Source: Hominisplanchenecus faecis (lineage in GTDB: Bacteria; Bacillota; Clostridia; Lachnospirales; Lachnospiraceae). From it: a DNA stretch of 64,000 nucleotides. Shown here in pieces: positions 49,635 through 59,713 of the stretch. How positions within the stretch are numbered: the stretch's first letter is position 1; each line of letters begins with the position of its first letter. Where the stretch lies: the NCBI RefSeq assembly GCF_020687205.1, contig NZ_JAJEQE010000009.1:21800-85799 (forward strand), given 5' to 3'. Under the pieces are notes generated by a model that made no database searches, was not told the origin of the DNA, and was given only the letters and a program-made list of their open reading frames with translations. Made by a program: the position numbers and the translations under genes.

Positions 49635-51525
49635 TATTAAGAAACATAAGAGACTGATAGCTGCGATTGTTGTGATTCTGCTGGCAGTGCTGGTAGAGAT
49701 TTTTGCAAACCGGTCTGCATGGGGACATGCATATGATCTGGATATTACCGATCATATGTACATCAGCGAGAGTGCAGGTCAGGAAGAATATCAGGTTATA
49801 TTTTCTGCTCCAAAAGGACTTTATATTCAGATGCTCCATGTGCAGGGGCATTTTAAAGATGAAGAGTTCTATGATATAGAAACAAAAGAAATCAATGATT
49901 TTGGCAAAGAAACAGAGCAAAAATATCATGATTGTGTAAATAAACTTCTGCCGGAATATTCAACAAACATTAATAAAAAAGTCACCTATCTGAAGATGAC
50001 CATGAAGAAGAATAAGGATGCAGAACTGACAAAAGTATCTCTGTCCAATAAAGCAGATATCAATCTGTATCGTTATTTTTTTGTGTTACTGATCGGAGCG
50101 ATGATTTACTGTACTTTCTTTGAAAAAGAATTTATCAAGAAGACAGAATGGTATTTCGCAGTATTTGCACTGAGTTTTGGCATGTTGATCATTGCAGCGG
50201 CCCAGCCAACCTGCAATTCCTGGGACGAGCAGATTCATTTCCGGGATTCTTATCGAATTGCCAGCGGGCATAATGTAGAATGGACAGAAGCCGGACTTAA
50301 CATTATGAACCGCATTAATCCAAAATGTAATACAAAGGAAGAATATAAACTTCTGAAAGCATATATGGATGAACATGGCACGGAAGTTGTTATGAAAGAG
50401 ACGCAGGAAACGTCAGGAATTTCCTATGATAAAATTGCATATATCCCGATGGCAGTTTTTCTGTTTATTGGAAAGAATTTGAAACTTCCATTTTCGGCAG
50501 TGTTTGCACTTGGAAAATTCGGCAATCTTCTGATGTATGTGATTGTGATGTTTTGGGCGATTCGCCTTGCAAAGAGCAGAAAATTACTGCTGGCGTTTGT
50601 GGCGATGCTTCCGACGCCGCTGTTTCTGGCATCGTCTTATACGTATGACAGCGTTGTGTTCTCGTTCATTACACTGGGATGTGTCCAGTGGTCAAGAGAA
50701 GCATTTTTCCAGTCAACGAAGTATTATCATACAGCTTCTGTGATCGGAGCAATATTTATGATGTCCGTCGGATGTCTCTCAAAAGCAGTTTATATTCCAC
50801 TGGTATTGCTGATGCTTCTGCTGCCGCAGTTTTATAAAAAGAATAAAAAAGAAAAAATCTTATTCCTGATCGGAATCGGAGTATTATTCCTGGTAGTTAT
50901 GGCAACGTTTGTATTACCGGTTATTTCCAATACAGTGTCGGGGAATATTGCTTATGGCGGCGATTCACGAGGCGGAGATACCAGCGTTGTAAGACAGCTG
51001 GTATCTATGGTAAAACATCCGCTGGCAAGTATCCGGCTTATGTTCGGAAGTATTTTCCAGCTGGACAATTTCCGAAATCTGGGTAATATAGATTCCGATA
51101 ATTATTTCTTCGGAAATCTGATGTTTTTAAATTATGCATCAAGGGGAACACTTGCAGATAAATGGAGTATCCTGCTGCTTCCGATGCTGACCCTGCTGGT
51201 TTTTCAGAAAGAAAAGGGCAGCAGCAGACTGGCAAATTGTGAGATATGGAAACGAATCCTGATGTGGGGTATTTTTCTGATCACGGTAATGCTGATCTGG
51301 AGTGCAATGTATTTAAGTTTTACGCCGGTAGGAGAGGCAAGTATCGCCGGTGTGCAGGCAAGATATTATCTGCCGCTTATTTATCTTGGAGCATTATTGC
51401 TTTCAAATTCAAAAATAAAAGTAGAAATCAGTAAATACGGACTGGCAAAACTATCATTTATTGTTGCAAATATACTGCAAATTGCAGCGGTATGGGAATT
51501 ATTGCTGCAGGGAAGATTAATATAG
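49627..51525 (+). CDS. DUF2142 domain-containing polytopic membrane protein
   Basis: A 632-residue protein: one N-terminal membrane segment (10-28), an extracytoplasmic domain (30-140), then about ten membrane segments. The DUF2142 signature CNSWDEQIHFRDSYRIASGH has the acidic residues of GT-C enzymes. Such proteins are thought to be glycosyltransferases of surface polymers. The start ATG at 49627 follows AGGGAGAAAG. It lies upstream of a run of GT2 genes. Confidence 0.82.
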   Translation: MNNIKKHKRLIAAIVVILLAVLVEIFANRSAWGHAYDLDITDHMYISESAGQEEYQVIFSAPKGLYIQMLHVQGHFKDEEFYDIETKEINDFGKETEQKYHDCVNKLLPEYSTNINKKVTYLKMTMKKNKDAELTKVSLSNKADINLYRYFFVLLIGAMIYCTFFEKEFIKKTEWYFAVFALSFGMLIIAAAQPTCNSWDEQIHFRDSYRIASGHNVEWTEAGLNIMNRINPKCNTKEEYKLLKAYMDEHGTEVVMKETQETSGISYDKIAYIPMAVFLFIGKNLKLPFSAVFALGKFGNLLMYVIVMFWAIRLAKSRKLLLAFVAMLPTPLFLASSYTYDSVVFSFITLGCVQWSREAFFQSTKYYHTASVIGAIFMMSVGCLSKAVYIPLVLLMLLLPQFYKKNKKEKILFLIGIGVLFLVVMATFVLPVISNTVSGNIAYGGDSRGGDTSVVRQLVSMVKHPLASIRLMFGSIFQLDNFRNLGNIDSDNYFFGNLMFLNYASRGTLADKWSILLLPMLTLLVFQKEKGSSRLANCEIWKRILMWGIFLITVMLIWSAMYLSFTPVGEASIAGVQARYYLPLIYLGALLLSNSKIKVEISKYGLAKLSFIVANILQIAAVWELLLQGRLI

Positions 51526-51534
51526 GGGAATAGA

Positions 51535-52347
51535 ATGACAAAAAGAAATGATCATACGTTTGCAATTTGTGCATACAAAGAAAGTCCATATTTAGAGGAA
51601 TGCATACTTTCTCTAAAAAATCAGACGGTCAAAAGCAATATCATAATGGCTACTTCAACGCCAAATGAATGGATACAGGGACTGGCAGAGAAATATGAGA
51701 TTCCGCTGTACATCAATACAGGTGAAGGCGGAATTGCCCAGGACTGGAATTTTGCATACAGACAGGCAAAAACAGACTATATCACGATCGCCCATCAGGA
51801 TGATATCTATGAACCGAATTATTTGAAAATGATTTTCGGAGAACTGAAAAAAGGTAAAGATCCGATTGTTGTGTTTACCGATTATGGTGAACTCAGAGAT
51901 GGAGAAAAAGTTCAGAAATCAACGCTGCTCACGATCAAACGTATTCTGCTGCTGCCGATGCGAGTTCAGGGATTCCAGAATGTGCGATTTTTTAAACGCC
52001 TTTTTCTGAGGTTCGGCAATCCGGTCTGCTGTCCGGCGACAACTTACATCAGGAAAAAATTTAAGGGGGATCCGTTTGAAGTAAGATTCTCAAGCAACGT
52101 AGACTGGATGATGCTGGAGAAGCAGTCCAGAGAAGAGGGATCTTTCTGTTATATATCAGACATAGGTATGTATCATCGTATTCATGAAAAATCAACAACG
52201 ACAGAAATCATTCATGGAGATATCCGCTGGAGAGAAGACTATGAAATGTTTCGAAAATTCTGGCCGGCATGGGTTGCAAAACCGCTTGTCAGGGTTTATC
52301 GTTTAAGTGAGAAATCAAATAACATACAACAGAGGGAAGAAAAATGA
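51535..52347 (+). CDS. GT2 family glycosyltransferase
   Basis: A 270-residue cytoplasmic glycosyltransferase (HTFAICAYKESPYLEECILS; the DxD-like motif is in IAHQDDIYEPNY). It lacks membrane segments. It starts 10 bp after the DUF2142 gene and overlaps the next gene. Acceptor and donor are unknown. Confidence 0.82.
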   Translation: MTKRNDHTFAICAYKESPYLEECILSLKNQTVKSNIIMATSTPNEWIQGLAEKYEIPLYINTGEGGIAQDWNFAYRQAKTDYITIAHQDDIYEPNYLKMIFGELKKGKDPIVVFTDYGELRDGEKVQKSTLLTIKRILLLPMRVQGFQNVRFFKRLFLRFGNPVCCPATTYIRKKFKGDPFEVRFSSNVDWMMLEKQSREEGSFCYISDIGMYHRIHEKSTTTEIIHGDIRWREDYEMFRKFWPAWVAKPLVRVYRLSEKSNNIQQREEK

Positions 52348-53039
52348 AGGTATTAGTGATCATTCCGGCATATAATGAAGAATTAAATATCAAAAAAGTA
52401 GTGTCTAATTTGATCGATCATTATCCACAGTATAACTATGTGGTTGTAAACGATGGTTCCGCAGACAGCACATCGCAGATCTGTCACCAGGAAGGCTACA
52501 ATATCATAGACCTGCCGGTCAATCTTGGACTTGCAGGAGCTTTCCAGACAGGACTGAAATATGCAGATCAGGAAGGTTATGACTGTGCGATCCAGTTTGA
52601 TGCGGACGGGCAGCACAGACCGGAATATATCGAAGATCTTTTAAAAGAAATTGAAAACGGATATGATATTGTGATCGGTTCCCGTTTTGTGACGGAGAAA
52701 AAACCATTCTCGATGCGAATGTTAGGAAATCGTATGATCGAAAGAGCAATCAAATTTTCAACCGGGAAGGTACTGACTGATCCTACTTCCGGAATGCGTA
52801 TGTACAGTAAGAAGATCATTCACGAATTTGCATCCAATATCAACTACGGACCAGAGCCGGATACCATTTCATTCATGATCAAACAGGGAGCTTCCGTTAA
52901 GGATGTGCAGGTGAAAATGGATGAAAGAACTGCAGGAGAAAGTTATCTGAATCTGACAAGATCGATCGCCTATATGCTCAGAATGATGCTTTCGATTCTG
53001 TTTATCCAGAATTTCAGAAAACGCAGAAAAGCAGACTAA
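52344..53039 (+). CDS. GT2 glycosyltransferase, DPM1/polyprenyl-phosphate type
   Basis: A 231-residue enzyme (VLVIIPAYNEELNIKKVVSN; FDADGQHRPEYI; TDPTSGMRMYSKK). The DADGQH motif and length fit dolichol-phosphate-mannose-synthase-like proteins that make lipid-phosphate sugars. It pairs with the DUF2304 gene downstream, a common combination. AGAGGGAAG precedes the start. Confidence 0.88.
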   Translation: MKVLVIIPAYNEELNIKKVVSNLIDHYPQYNYVVVNDGSADSTSQICHQEGYNIIDLPVNLGLAGAFQTGLKYADQEGYDCAIQFDADGQHRPEYIEDLLKEIENGYDIVIGSRFVTEKKPFSMRMLGNRMIERAIKFSTGKVLTDPTSGMRMYSKKIIHEFASNINYGPEPDTISFMIKQGASVKDVQVKMDERTAGESYLNLTRSIAYMLRMMLSILFIQNFRKRRKAD

Positions 53040-53052
53040 GAAGGGAGTCAAT

Positions 53053-53412
53053 ATGTCGATCTATTTAAGAATTATTCTGGTTGTCATATCCATGCTCAGT
53101 ATGATGAACGTTATGAAGAGAGTGAGAAGATTCAAACTGCAGATAGAAAACTCTATTTTTTGGATCATTTTTTCACTGCTGCTGATACTGGTGGCAGTCT
53201 TCCCGGATCCGATGTTCTGGCTTGCAGAGCTTTTGGGCATCCAGTCTCCGGCAAATATAGTATTTCTCTTTGTTATCTTTATCCTTTTAATTAAGACGTT
53301 TAATCTGACACTTGAAATCTCACAGCTTCAGTACAAAATACAGGAGCTGGTACAGAAAATAGCATTAGATGAAAATAAAAAGAACAAAGAAGCGGACAAG
53401 GAGGAAAAATGA
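53053..53412 (+). CDS. DUF2304 family membrane protein
   Basis: A 119-residue protein with three membrane segments and a charged C-terminal coiled stretch (LEISQLQYKIQELVQKIALD). DUF2304 proteins are small partners of polyprenyl-phosphate glycosyltransferases. It follows such a gene by 13 bp and overlaps the next by 4 bp (ATGA). Confidence 0.85.
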   Translation: MSIYLRIILVVISMLSMMNVMKRVRRFKLQIENSIFWIIFSLLLILVAVFPDPMFWLAELLGIQSPANIVFLFVIFILLIKTFNLTLEISQLQYKIQELVQKIALDENKKNKEADKEEK

Positions 53413-54386
53413 GCAAAGTATCTGTGATTGTTCCGGTTTATAATGTAGAGCAATATATAAAACGATGCCTGAAAAGTATTCTGGATCAGAGCTGGCAGGA
53501 TTTTGAAATTTTATGTGTGGATGACTGTGGTCAGGATCAGAGCATTTCTATTATAGAGCAGATGCAGAAAGAATATCCGCAGAAAATAAAAATATTATAC
53601 GGGGAACAAAACATGGGCCTGGGTGCTGCAAGAGATCGAGGAATGAAGGCGGCATCCGGGGAATACATTGCCTTTATTGATAGCGATGATTATCTGAAAC
53701 GAAATTTTCTGGAAACTTATATGCATGCAGCACAGAAAAAAGATGCAGATATCATTGTTGGCGGTTATATCCGTGATGTAAACGGAAAGTTATCGGAAAC
53801 ACCGATCGATGTCAACGATGATACATTTGTATGGATGAATGTCAGTGCCTGCACAAAAGTATATAAGAGAAAATTTCTGGAAGATAATCATCTGTCTTTT
53901 TATGGAGTAAGACGCTACGAAGATGAAGGATTTATGTATCGATGTCTGGCATCTCATCCGGTTGTTGAACTTATGGCATATTCCGGTTACTATTACTATA
54001 TGAATAGCGAGTCTATTACCAGGAGCAGCAAGAGCGATCGAACCGGTATCGTAAAAGAATATTTTCAGACAGTGAACAAACTGGCTGATACCGTAAAGTG
54101 TGACAGAGAGACTCAGCCATTGTTAAATTATTGCCTGGTATCCGGACTGACGGCAAATATGCTTTATAATGGTCAGGGATGCGGCGGAAAAAAAATGAAA
54201 GAATTATATATTCAGTATAATAAACTGCTCAATAAAATAGACAGAGATATCTGCAAAAACAAATACATTGCATTGAAGTATTTAAAATCAGAACCGGCAA
54301 AAAAGAGATATACAACATGGCTGATCTTAAGACTGAGAAAAATCGGACTGGACAGGTTGCTGTTTTTTCTGGTAAGCAGGATCTGA
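53409..54386 (+). CDS. GT2 family glycosyltransferase
   Basis: A 325-residue enzyme with the standard GT-A core (VSVIVPVYNVEQYIKRCLKS; ILCVDDCGQDQS; YIAFIDSDDYLKRNF, the DxD). It has the look of polysaccharide glycosyltransferases that add side-chain or backbone sugars. Specificity cannot be read. It starts within the ATGA overlap with the DUF2304 gene. Confidence 0.88.
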   Translation: MSKVSVIVPVYNVEQYIKRCLKSILDQSWQDFEILCVDDCGQDQSISIIEQMQKEYPQKIKILYGEQNMGLGAARDRGMKAASGEYIAFIDSDDYLKRNFLETYMHAAQKKDADIIVGGYIRDVNGKLSETPIDVNDDTFVWMNVSACTKVYKRKFLEDNHLSFYGVRRYEDEGFMYRCLASHPVVELMAYSGYYYYMNSESITRSSKSDRTGIVKEYFQTVNKLADTVKCDRETQPLLNYCLVSGLTANMLYNGQGCGGKKMKELYIQYNKLLNKIDRDICKNKYIALKYLKSEPAKKRYTTWLILRLRKIGLDRLLFFLVSRI

Positions 54387-54422
54387 TAAAAGTAAAGCTG
54401 AAACAATGAGAGGAATTATCAG

Positions 54423-55241
54423 ATGAAAAATAAAAAATTAAGCTCTGAAGAAATCAAACAAATAGAACTGAACCTGTTATTAAAACTGGATGAGATATGT
54501 AAAAAATACAAGCTCAGATATTACCTGTGCGGAGGAACACTTCTTGGTGCAGTCCGTCATAAAGGTTTCATTCCGTGGGATGATGATATCGATGTTCTGA
54601 TGCCGCGTGAAGATTTTGAGAAGCTTTTGAGACTGGAAAAAAAGCAGAAACAAGATGCGGTGGAAAAGATTGTTTCCTGGAAATCTGGTAATTCTATCTA
54701 TCCATTTATCAAACTGATCAATACGAATACGGTACTGAAAGAAAAGTATCTTTCTGAAGAATTTACAACGGGTATCTGGATCGATATTTTTCCACTGGAT
54801 GGTATGCCGGATGACGAAAAAATTATCGCAAAGAAATTTAAGAAAATTAAATTTTATAAGACCATACTACTGACGGCTTACAGCGAAATGGGAAAAGGAG
54901 CTACCTGGTATGCGGCACTTGCAAAGCGAGTCCTGATCCCGATCTGCAAACATCTCAACACGGAAAAACTCTGCAATAAATTAAATGCGATATCAAAAGA
55001 GTATCCGATCGACAAGTCGCCGTATGTGGGCGGTTTTCTGTGGGGGTATGGACCGCAGGAGAAAATGCCGAAAGAATTTTTAGAGCCGGTGGAAGTAGAA
55101 TTTGAAGGACATATGTTTCCGGCACCAAAATGCTGGGATTTCTATCTGACACAACTGTACGGAGATTATATGCAGCTTCCTCCGGAAAATAAGAGGATCT
55201 CGCATGATTTCAATGTTTATATGAAGGAGAATAAAGAATAA
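54423..55241 (+). CDS. LicD family phosphotransferase
   Basis: A 272-residue LicD protein with the nucleotidyltransferase-fold motif CGGTLLGAVRHKGFIPWDDD followed by IDVLMPREDFEKL. LicD enzymes move phosphocholine or a polyol phosphate from a CDP-activated donor to surface glycans. The next gene encodes a CDP-polyol synthase-like enzyme and starts in its stop codon, which fits such a donor. Confidence 0.92.
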   Translation: MKNKKLSSEEIKQIELNLLLKLDEICKKYKLRYYLCGGTLLGAVRHKGFIPWDDDIDVLMPREDFEKLLRLEKKQKQDAVEKIVSWKSGNSIYPFIKLINTNTVLKEKYLSEEFTTGIWIDIFPLDGMPDDEKIIAKKFKKIKFYKTILLTAYSEMGKGATWYAALAKRVLIPICKHLNTEKLCNKLNAISKEYPIDKSPYVGGFLWGYGPQEKMPKEFLEPVEVEFEGHMFPAPKCWDFYLTQLYGDYMQLPPENKRISHDFNVYMKENKE

Positions 55242-55963
55242 TGAATATCGGACTGATCTTTGCCGGAGGTTCCGGAGTGAGGATGAATACAAAAGGTCTG
55301 CCAAAGCAGTTCCTTGAGATGAACGGAAAAGCAATCATCATTCATACGATCGAGCATTTTGAAAAATGTAAAGCGATTGATGCAATCGTGATTGTATGTC
55401 TGAAAGACTATATTGAATATCTGGAAGATCTTCTGGACCGGGATCGTATCACAAAGGTAAAGAAAATTGTGCCGGGCGGTTCCTGCGGTCAGGAATCCAT
55501 CTATCATGGACTTTGTGCAGCAGAAGAAATCTCAGAGAGTGAAGATGACATTATCCTGATCCACGACGGAGTACGTCCTCTGATATCCGGAAAATTAATC
55601 CATGACAATATCAATATGGTAAAAGAAAAGGGAAATGCGATCACGGTAACACCGGCAACAGAGACGATCATTCAGGTTGGCGGTGAACAGGAGATTACGA
55701 ATATCATCGACCGCAAAAGCTGTTATACAGCAAAAGCACCGCAGAGTTTTTACCTGAAAGATATTCTTGATGTGCATCGTCAGGCGATAAAAGAAAATAA
55801 AACTGACAGGATTGATTCTGCAAGTCTGATGAAAGAATTTGGACATACTCTTCACACACTCGAAGGCCCGACCGAAAATATCAAGATTACAAATCCATCT
55901 GATTTTTATATTTTCCGTGCCATTTTGGAAGCAAAGGAAAACTCACAGATCTTTGGATTATAG
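55241..55963 (+). CDS. IspD/TarI-like cytidylyltransferase (probably ribitol-5-phosphate)
   Basis: A 240-residue cytidylyltransferase (IGLIFAGGSGVRM, then GLPKQFLEM; ILIHDGVRPLI; APQSFYLKDIL). The fold is shared by IspD and TarI. The location beside LicD in a glycan locus, away from isoprenoid genes, favours CDP-ribitol or a similar CDP-polyol. The gene overlaps licD by one base. Confidence 0.85.
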   Translation: MNIGLIFAGGSGVRMNTKGLPKQFLEMNGKAIIIHTIEHFEKCKAIDAIVIVCLKDYIEYLEDLLDRDRITKVKKIVPGGSCGQESIYHGLCAAEEISESEDDIILIHDGVRPLISGKLIHDNINMVKEKGNAITVTPATETIIQVGGEQEITNIIDRKSCYTAKAPQSFYLKDILDVHRQAIKENKTDRIDSASLMKEFGHTLHTLEGPTENIKITNPSDFYIFRAILEAKENSQIFGL

Positions 55964-55981
55964 ACTATGGGAGACAGAAAT

Positions 55982-57016
55982 ATGCCAGATATTAAAATCA
56001 GTATAATTGTTCCGGTATATAATTCGGAGAAATATTTGCCGGAAACGGCACAGAGCATTTTAAAACAGTCTTTTTCGGATTTTGAATTAATCCTTGTGGA
56101 TGATGGATCAAAAGATGGAAGCGGAAAAATATGCGATCAGCTTGCAGCGAAAGATACCAGGGTGAAAGTTATCCATAAGACAAATGGCGGAATTTGTTCT
56201 GCGAGAAATGCCGGATTGAAAATGGCGGCAGGAGAATACATTGCATTCTGTGACAATGATGATATTTATCTCCCGGAACTTTTAGAAGATAATTATGCAC
56301 TTGCAAAAAAATATGATGCAGATGTGGTGCGTTATTCAAGAAGTTATCGCACGGTCAAAGACGGCAAAGTGATCGCAGAAGAAAAGACCTCTTTTAAAGC
56401 AGGTGTATACAGCAGTTCACAGTTTGCTGCAAATTTTGATCAGATCAACAAAGCCGGAGAAGGAATCTGGGCCGGTATTTACCGGAGAACTTTTTTACAG
56501 AAAAATCAGATTGATTTTGATGAAACCATGAAGTTTGGATATGAAGATCTGGATTTTATAACGAAAATTTATCTGTGCAGCCCAAGTGTTGTACTGAATC
56601 CGAAGACTTACTATGTGTGGATCATGCGGTATGCACACAGTACAAGCGGAAAGACAGACATTAACAATATCACTTCGTTGATGAAGTGTCTGGAAAATAA
56701 AAGCAGACTGGTAACACAGACCGGTATTGAAACACAGATTCCGGCATTTTGGGTAGAAGAGCTTTCCAGAAGAATTTATACGATCGTGCGTTATGTAAGC
56801 CCGAAAAAAGTAAAAATGCCGTTTGGAAAAAGAATCGAGCTTTTAAAATATTTCCGCACAGCAGCAGTGTTTCAGCAACCGACAGATAAAAAGAGAACGG
56901 AAGCACTTAAGAAGCAGTCGAAGCCAGGCTGGCTGATCTGGTACTTATTCGATAAAAAACATTATTGGCTGTTATATTTTCTGGTAACAGGAAAACAGAG
57001 GTTGTCCGAAAAATAA
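55982..57016 (+). CDS. GT2 family glycosyltransferase
   Basis: A 344-residue enzyme (ISIIVPVYNSEKYLPETAQS; LILVDDGSKDGSGKICDQ; YIAFCDNDDIYLPELL). The ATG at 55982 is chosen because GGGAGA lies 8 nt upstream; an in-frame ATG at 55967 lacks a ribosome binding site. It is in the operon between the TarI-like gene and the flippase. Confidence 0.88.
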   Translation: MPDIKISIIVPVYNSEKYLPETAQSILKQSFSDFELILVDDGSKDGSGKICDQLAAKDTRVKVIHKTNGGICSARNAGLKMAAGEYIAFCDNDDIYLPELLEDNYALAKKYDADVVRYSRSYRTVKDGKVIAEEKTSFKAGVYSSSQFAANFDQINKAGEGIWAGIYRRTFLQKNQIDFDETMKFGYEDLDFITKIYLCSPSVVLNPKTYYVWIMRYAHSTSGKTDINNITSLMKCLENKSRLVTQTGIETQIPAFWVEELSRRIYTIVRYVSPKKVKMPFGKRIELLKYFRTAAVFQQPTDKKRTEALKKQSKPGWLIWYLFDKKHYWLLYFLVTGKQRLSEK

Positions 57017-57028
57017 GGAGCAAGACAC

Positions 57029-58471
57029 ATGAAAGAAAAGTCAATCAAAATAAACGCAGTGCTCAATGTTATGAAAACGGTGTTGTCTCTGGTATTTCCA
57101 CTGATCACATTTCCGTATATCACACGAGTACTTCAGGTAAATGCGATTGGAAAATACGATTTTTCCGTATCGGTTATCAGTTACTTTTCTCTGATCGCAG
57201 CTCTTGGTATCACCACTTATGCTGTAAGAGAAGGCACAAAATACCGGGGCGATCAGGAAAAAATGAATCAGTTCGCAAGCGAGATTTTTTCTATCAATCT
57301 TTATGCAACGATCGTATCGTATATCCTGTTGTTTTTGGCACTTATGTTTGTAGACAAGCTGAAGAGCTATAATATCGTGATCGGGATCCTCAGCCTGGAA
57401 ATTCTGCTGGCAACGCTGAGCGTTGTCTGGATTTATAATATATATGAAGATTTTGGTTATATTACGTTTGTTACGTTTATTCTTCAGTTCGTATCTATCA
57501 TCCTGATGCTGCTGTTTGTACACAGTGCAGATGACCTTTACAAGTATGTTATTATTTCCGTTATTTCAAGCAGCGGTTCCGGATTGTTTATGTTTTTTCA
57601 TGCAAGAAAATATGTGCAGCTGCATCTGGTCAAAAAACCACCTCTGAAACATTTAAAACCGATTATGATCGTGTTTTCGACAACAATCGCTGCAACTATC
57701 TATATCAGTTCAGATACAACAATTCTTGGATGGCTGACGGACGATTATCATGTTGGAATTTACGGAACAGCAGCCAAAATCTACAAAATTGTAAAACAGG
57801 TGCTCAATGCAGTTGTGGCAGTTGTCATTCCAAGATTTGCATTTTATATCGGAACACAGGAAAAAGATAAGATATTACAGCTTGGAAAAAAACTGATTGA
57901 TTATATGGTAGCAATATGCTGTCCGGCTATGGTGGGGCTGTTCTGCCTGAGTAAACCGATTGTAGAAGAATTTGCAGGAGTTTCTTACAGTGCGGCCTAT
58001 GTGCCGCTGCAGCTGCTCAGTATTGCACTTATCTTTGCTGTGTTTGCAAACTTTTTTTCCAACTGTGTGTTGATTTCTTACAAAAAAGAAAAAATTGTTA
58101 TGTTTGCGACAATCCTCAGTGCAGTGATAAATATTGTACTGAATTTTATCCTGATTCCAAGATATCAGGAAAGTGCAGCGGCTTTTACGACGATTATCGC
58201 AGAAGTATGTGTATGTGTGATATCCGCATACGAGTCAAGAAAAATCATAAAGATCAATTGCACAGCAAGAAATCTGATCTCAACGATCATTGGCTGTGTG
58301 GGGATTGTGATCTGCTGTATGCTGGCTGCAAAAGTTATTGAAAATCAGATTTATCTGATTCTTGTATCGGTGATCGTATCGGGACTGGTTTATGCAGTTG
58401 TTTTGATTCTGATGAAGAATACAGTTATCACAGATGTTTTGGAGCGTTTTGTCAGAGGAGCAAGAGGCTAA
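57029..58471 (+). CDS. Polysaccharide flippase (Wzx/MATE-like, oligosaccharide flippase family)
   Basis: A 480-residue protein with about 14 membrane segments, starting KINAVLNVMKTVLSLVFPLI followed by TFPYITRVL, typical of Wzx-type PST transporters. It moves lipid-linked repeat units or glycans to the outer face. No Wzy-like polymerase is clear in this window. GGAG precedes the ATG at 57029. Confidence 0.92.
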   Translation: MKEKSIKINAVLNVMKTVLSLVFPLITFPYITRVLQVNAIGKYDFSVSVISYFSLIAALGITTYAVREGTKYRGDQEKMNQFASEIFSINLYATIVSYILLFLALMFVDKLKSYNIVIGILSLEILLATLSVVWIYNIYEDFGYITFVTFILQFVSIILMLLFVHSADDLYKYVIISVISSSGSGLFMFFHARKYVQLHLVKKPPLKHLKPIMIVFSTTIAATIYISSDTTILGWLTDDYHVGIYGTAAKIYKIVKQVLNAVVAVVIPRFAFYIGTQEKDKILQLGKKLIDYMVAICCPAMVGLFCLSKPIVEEFAGVSYSAAYVPLQLLSIALIFAVFANFFSNCVLISYKKEKIVMFATILSAVINIVLNFILIPRYQESAAAFTTIIAEVCVCVISAYESRKIIKINCTARNLISTIIGCVGIVICCMLAAKVIENQIYLILVSVIVSGLVYAVVLILMKNTVITDVLERFVRGARG

Positions 58472-58483
58472 GGGAGAGGAAAA

Positions 58484-59557
58484 ATGCAGGGAAAAAGAAA
58501 TTCAACAATGGACATTGTAAAGGCAATCGGTATCATTTCTATTGTGATGGGACATTGCTGCTATTCAATCATGATACCAGCCTTGAACGTCAGTGTGGGA
58601 GAATTTGTATACAGTTATCATTTAATGGTGTTCTTTTTTGTGGCGGGATTTTTTTACAAAAGAGAATACCATGAGCACCCGGAACAGTATATCGGCAAGC
58701 GGCTTTTGAAGCTTGGCGGCATGCTGTTTCTTTATAATACCGTGTTTACGCTGTTACATAACACACTGGTGTCTTTAAAAATGATCAGCAGCACCGAACA
58801 TTACAGCATCAGCAAAATGATATCCTGTATTGTTCAGAGTCTGCTGATGAAGTACACCGAAGAACTGTTGGGAGCCTGCTGGTTCCTTCCAATGTTTTTC
58901 ATCGGGACAGCACTGTTTGCGATTGCATTCAGTAAAGCAGAAAAAAGCAAAAAACCGGAATATTGGCATAAGATCATCTGTATTCTGTTTGCTGCTGTTG
59001 CGTTATATGCAAACAGTCGGGAACTGACCTGGGAATACTGGATACAGACCTCGCTGCTGGCAGTTCCGGTTATGTATATTGGTTACTTTGCAAAACAGAA
59101 ATGGGATGTACTCGACAAGACCGTTACCTGGTATGGAACAATTTTAAGTGCTGCCGTGATTCTTGGAATCTTAAATCGTATGCCGGGAAGTATTGAACTT
59201 TCGGTCAATCAGATTTTACATCCGGCACTTTTTTATCCGGTGACCTTGCTTGGCATTTATTTCTGCATGGGACTTGCAAAAATGCTGAGCAGAAATCCAT
59301 ATACAGAAAAATTCTTTTCCATGGTCGGGAAAGAAAGTTTCCATATCATGGCACTGCATTTTCTTGGATTTAAGATCGTGGATCGTATTTATTCAGCAGT
59401 GTATGGCATTACAGATGCTGAAAAAATTGGAAAATTTCCACATTCAGATTACGGTCTGCACATCAGTTATGTGATTGCCGGAGTGCTCATTCCATTATGT
59501 CTGATTACATTACTGCGTAAAGTTCAAAAATATGGTCATTTTGTGAAAGAAATGTAA
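58484..59557 (+). CDS. Acyltransferase family 3 membrane protein
   Basis: A 357-residue protein with about ten membrane segments. It starts with RNSTMDIVKAIGIISIVMGH, the family's catalytic-His segment, and a later FFFVAGFFYKREYHEHPEQY. It probably acetylates surface sugars. It is the last gene of the operon and is intact, in contrast with the frameshifted homologue at 46414-47489. GGGAGAGG precedes the ATG. Confidence 0.88.
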   Translation: MQGKRNSTMDIVKAIGIISIVMGHCCYSIMIPALNVSVGEFVYSYHLMVFFFVAGFFYKREYHEHPEQYIGKRLLKLGGMLFLYNTVFTLLHNTLVSLKMISSTEHYSISKMISCIVQSLLMKYTEELLGACWFLPMFFIGTALFAIAFSKAEKSKKPEYWHKIICILFAAVALYANSRELTWEYWIQTSLLAVPVMYIGYFAKQKWDVLDKTVTWYGTILSAAVILGILNRMPGSIELSVNQILHPALFYPVTLLGIYFCMGLAKMLSRNPYTEKFFSMVGKESFHIMALHFLGFKIVDRIYSAVYGITDAEKIGKFPHSDYGLHISYVIAGVLIPLCLITLLRKVQKYGHFVKEM

Positions 59558-59594
59558 AACATGCTTTTCAAACAAAACAGAGGAGATTTTTACA

Positions 59595-59624
59595 TTGACT
59601 TTTACATTTAGATAAATATACTAT
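59595..59624 (+). promoter_or_regulatory. Promoter of the surface-protein operon
   Basis: TTGACT (59595-59600) and TACTAT (59619-59624) are spaced by 18 bp. The leader has a hairpin (TGCTGC at 59644 with GCAGCA at 59668). Confidence 0.5.
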
Positions 59625-59713
59625 AAATTAGGAATAAAAATCGTGCTGCTTGGTAAAAGTAACCAGAGCAGCATCGCAGTGCTAAATTGCATTGCAGCAT
59701 GAGGAGGAAATAA

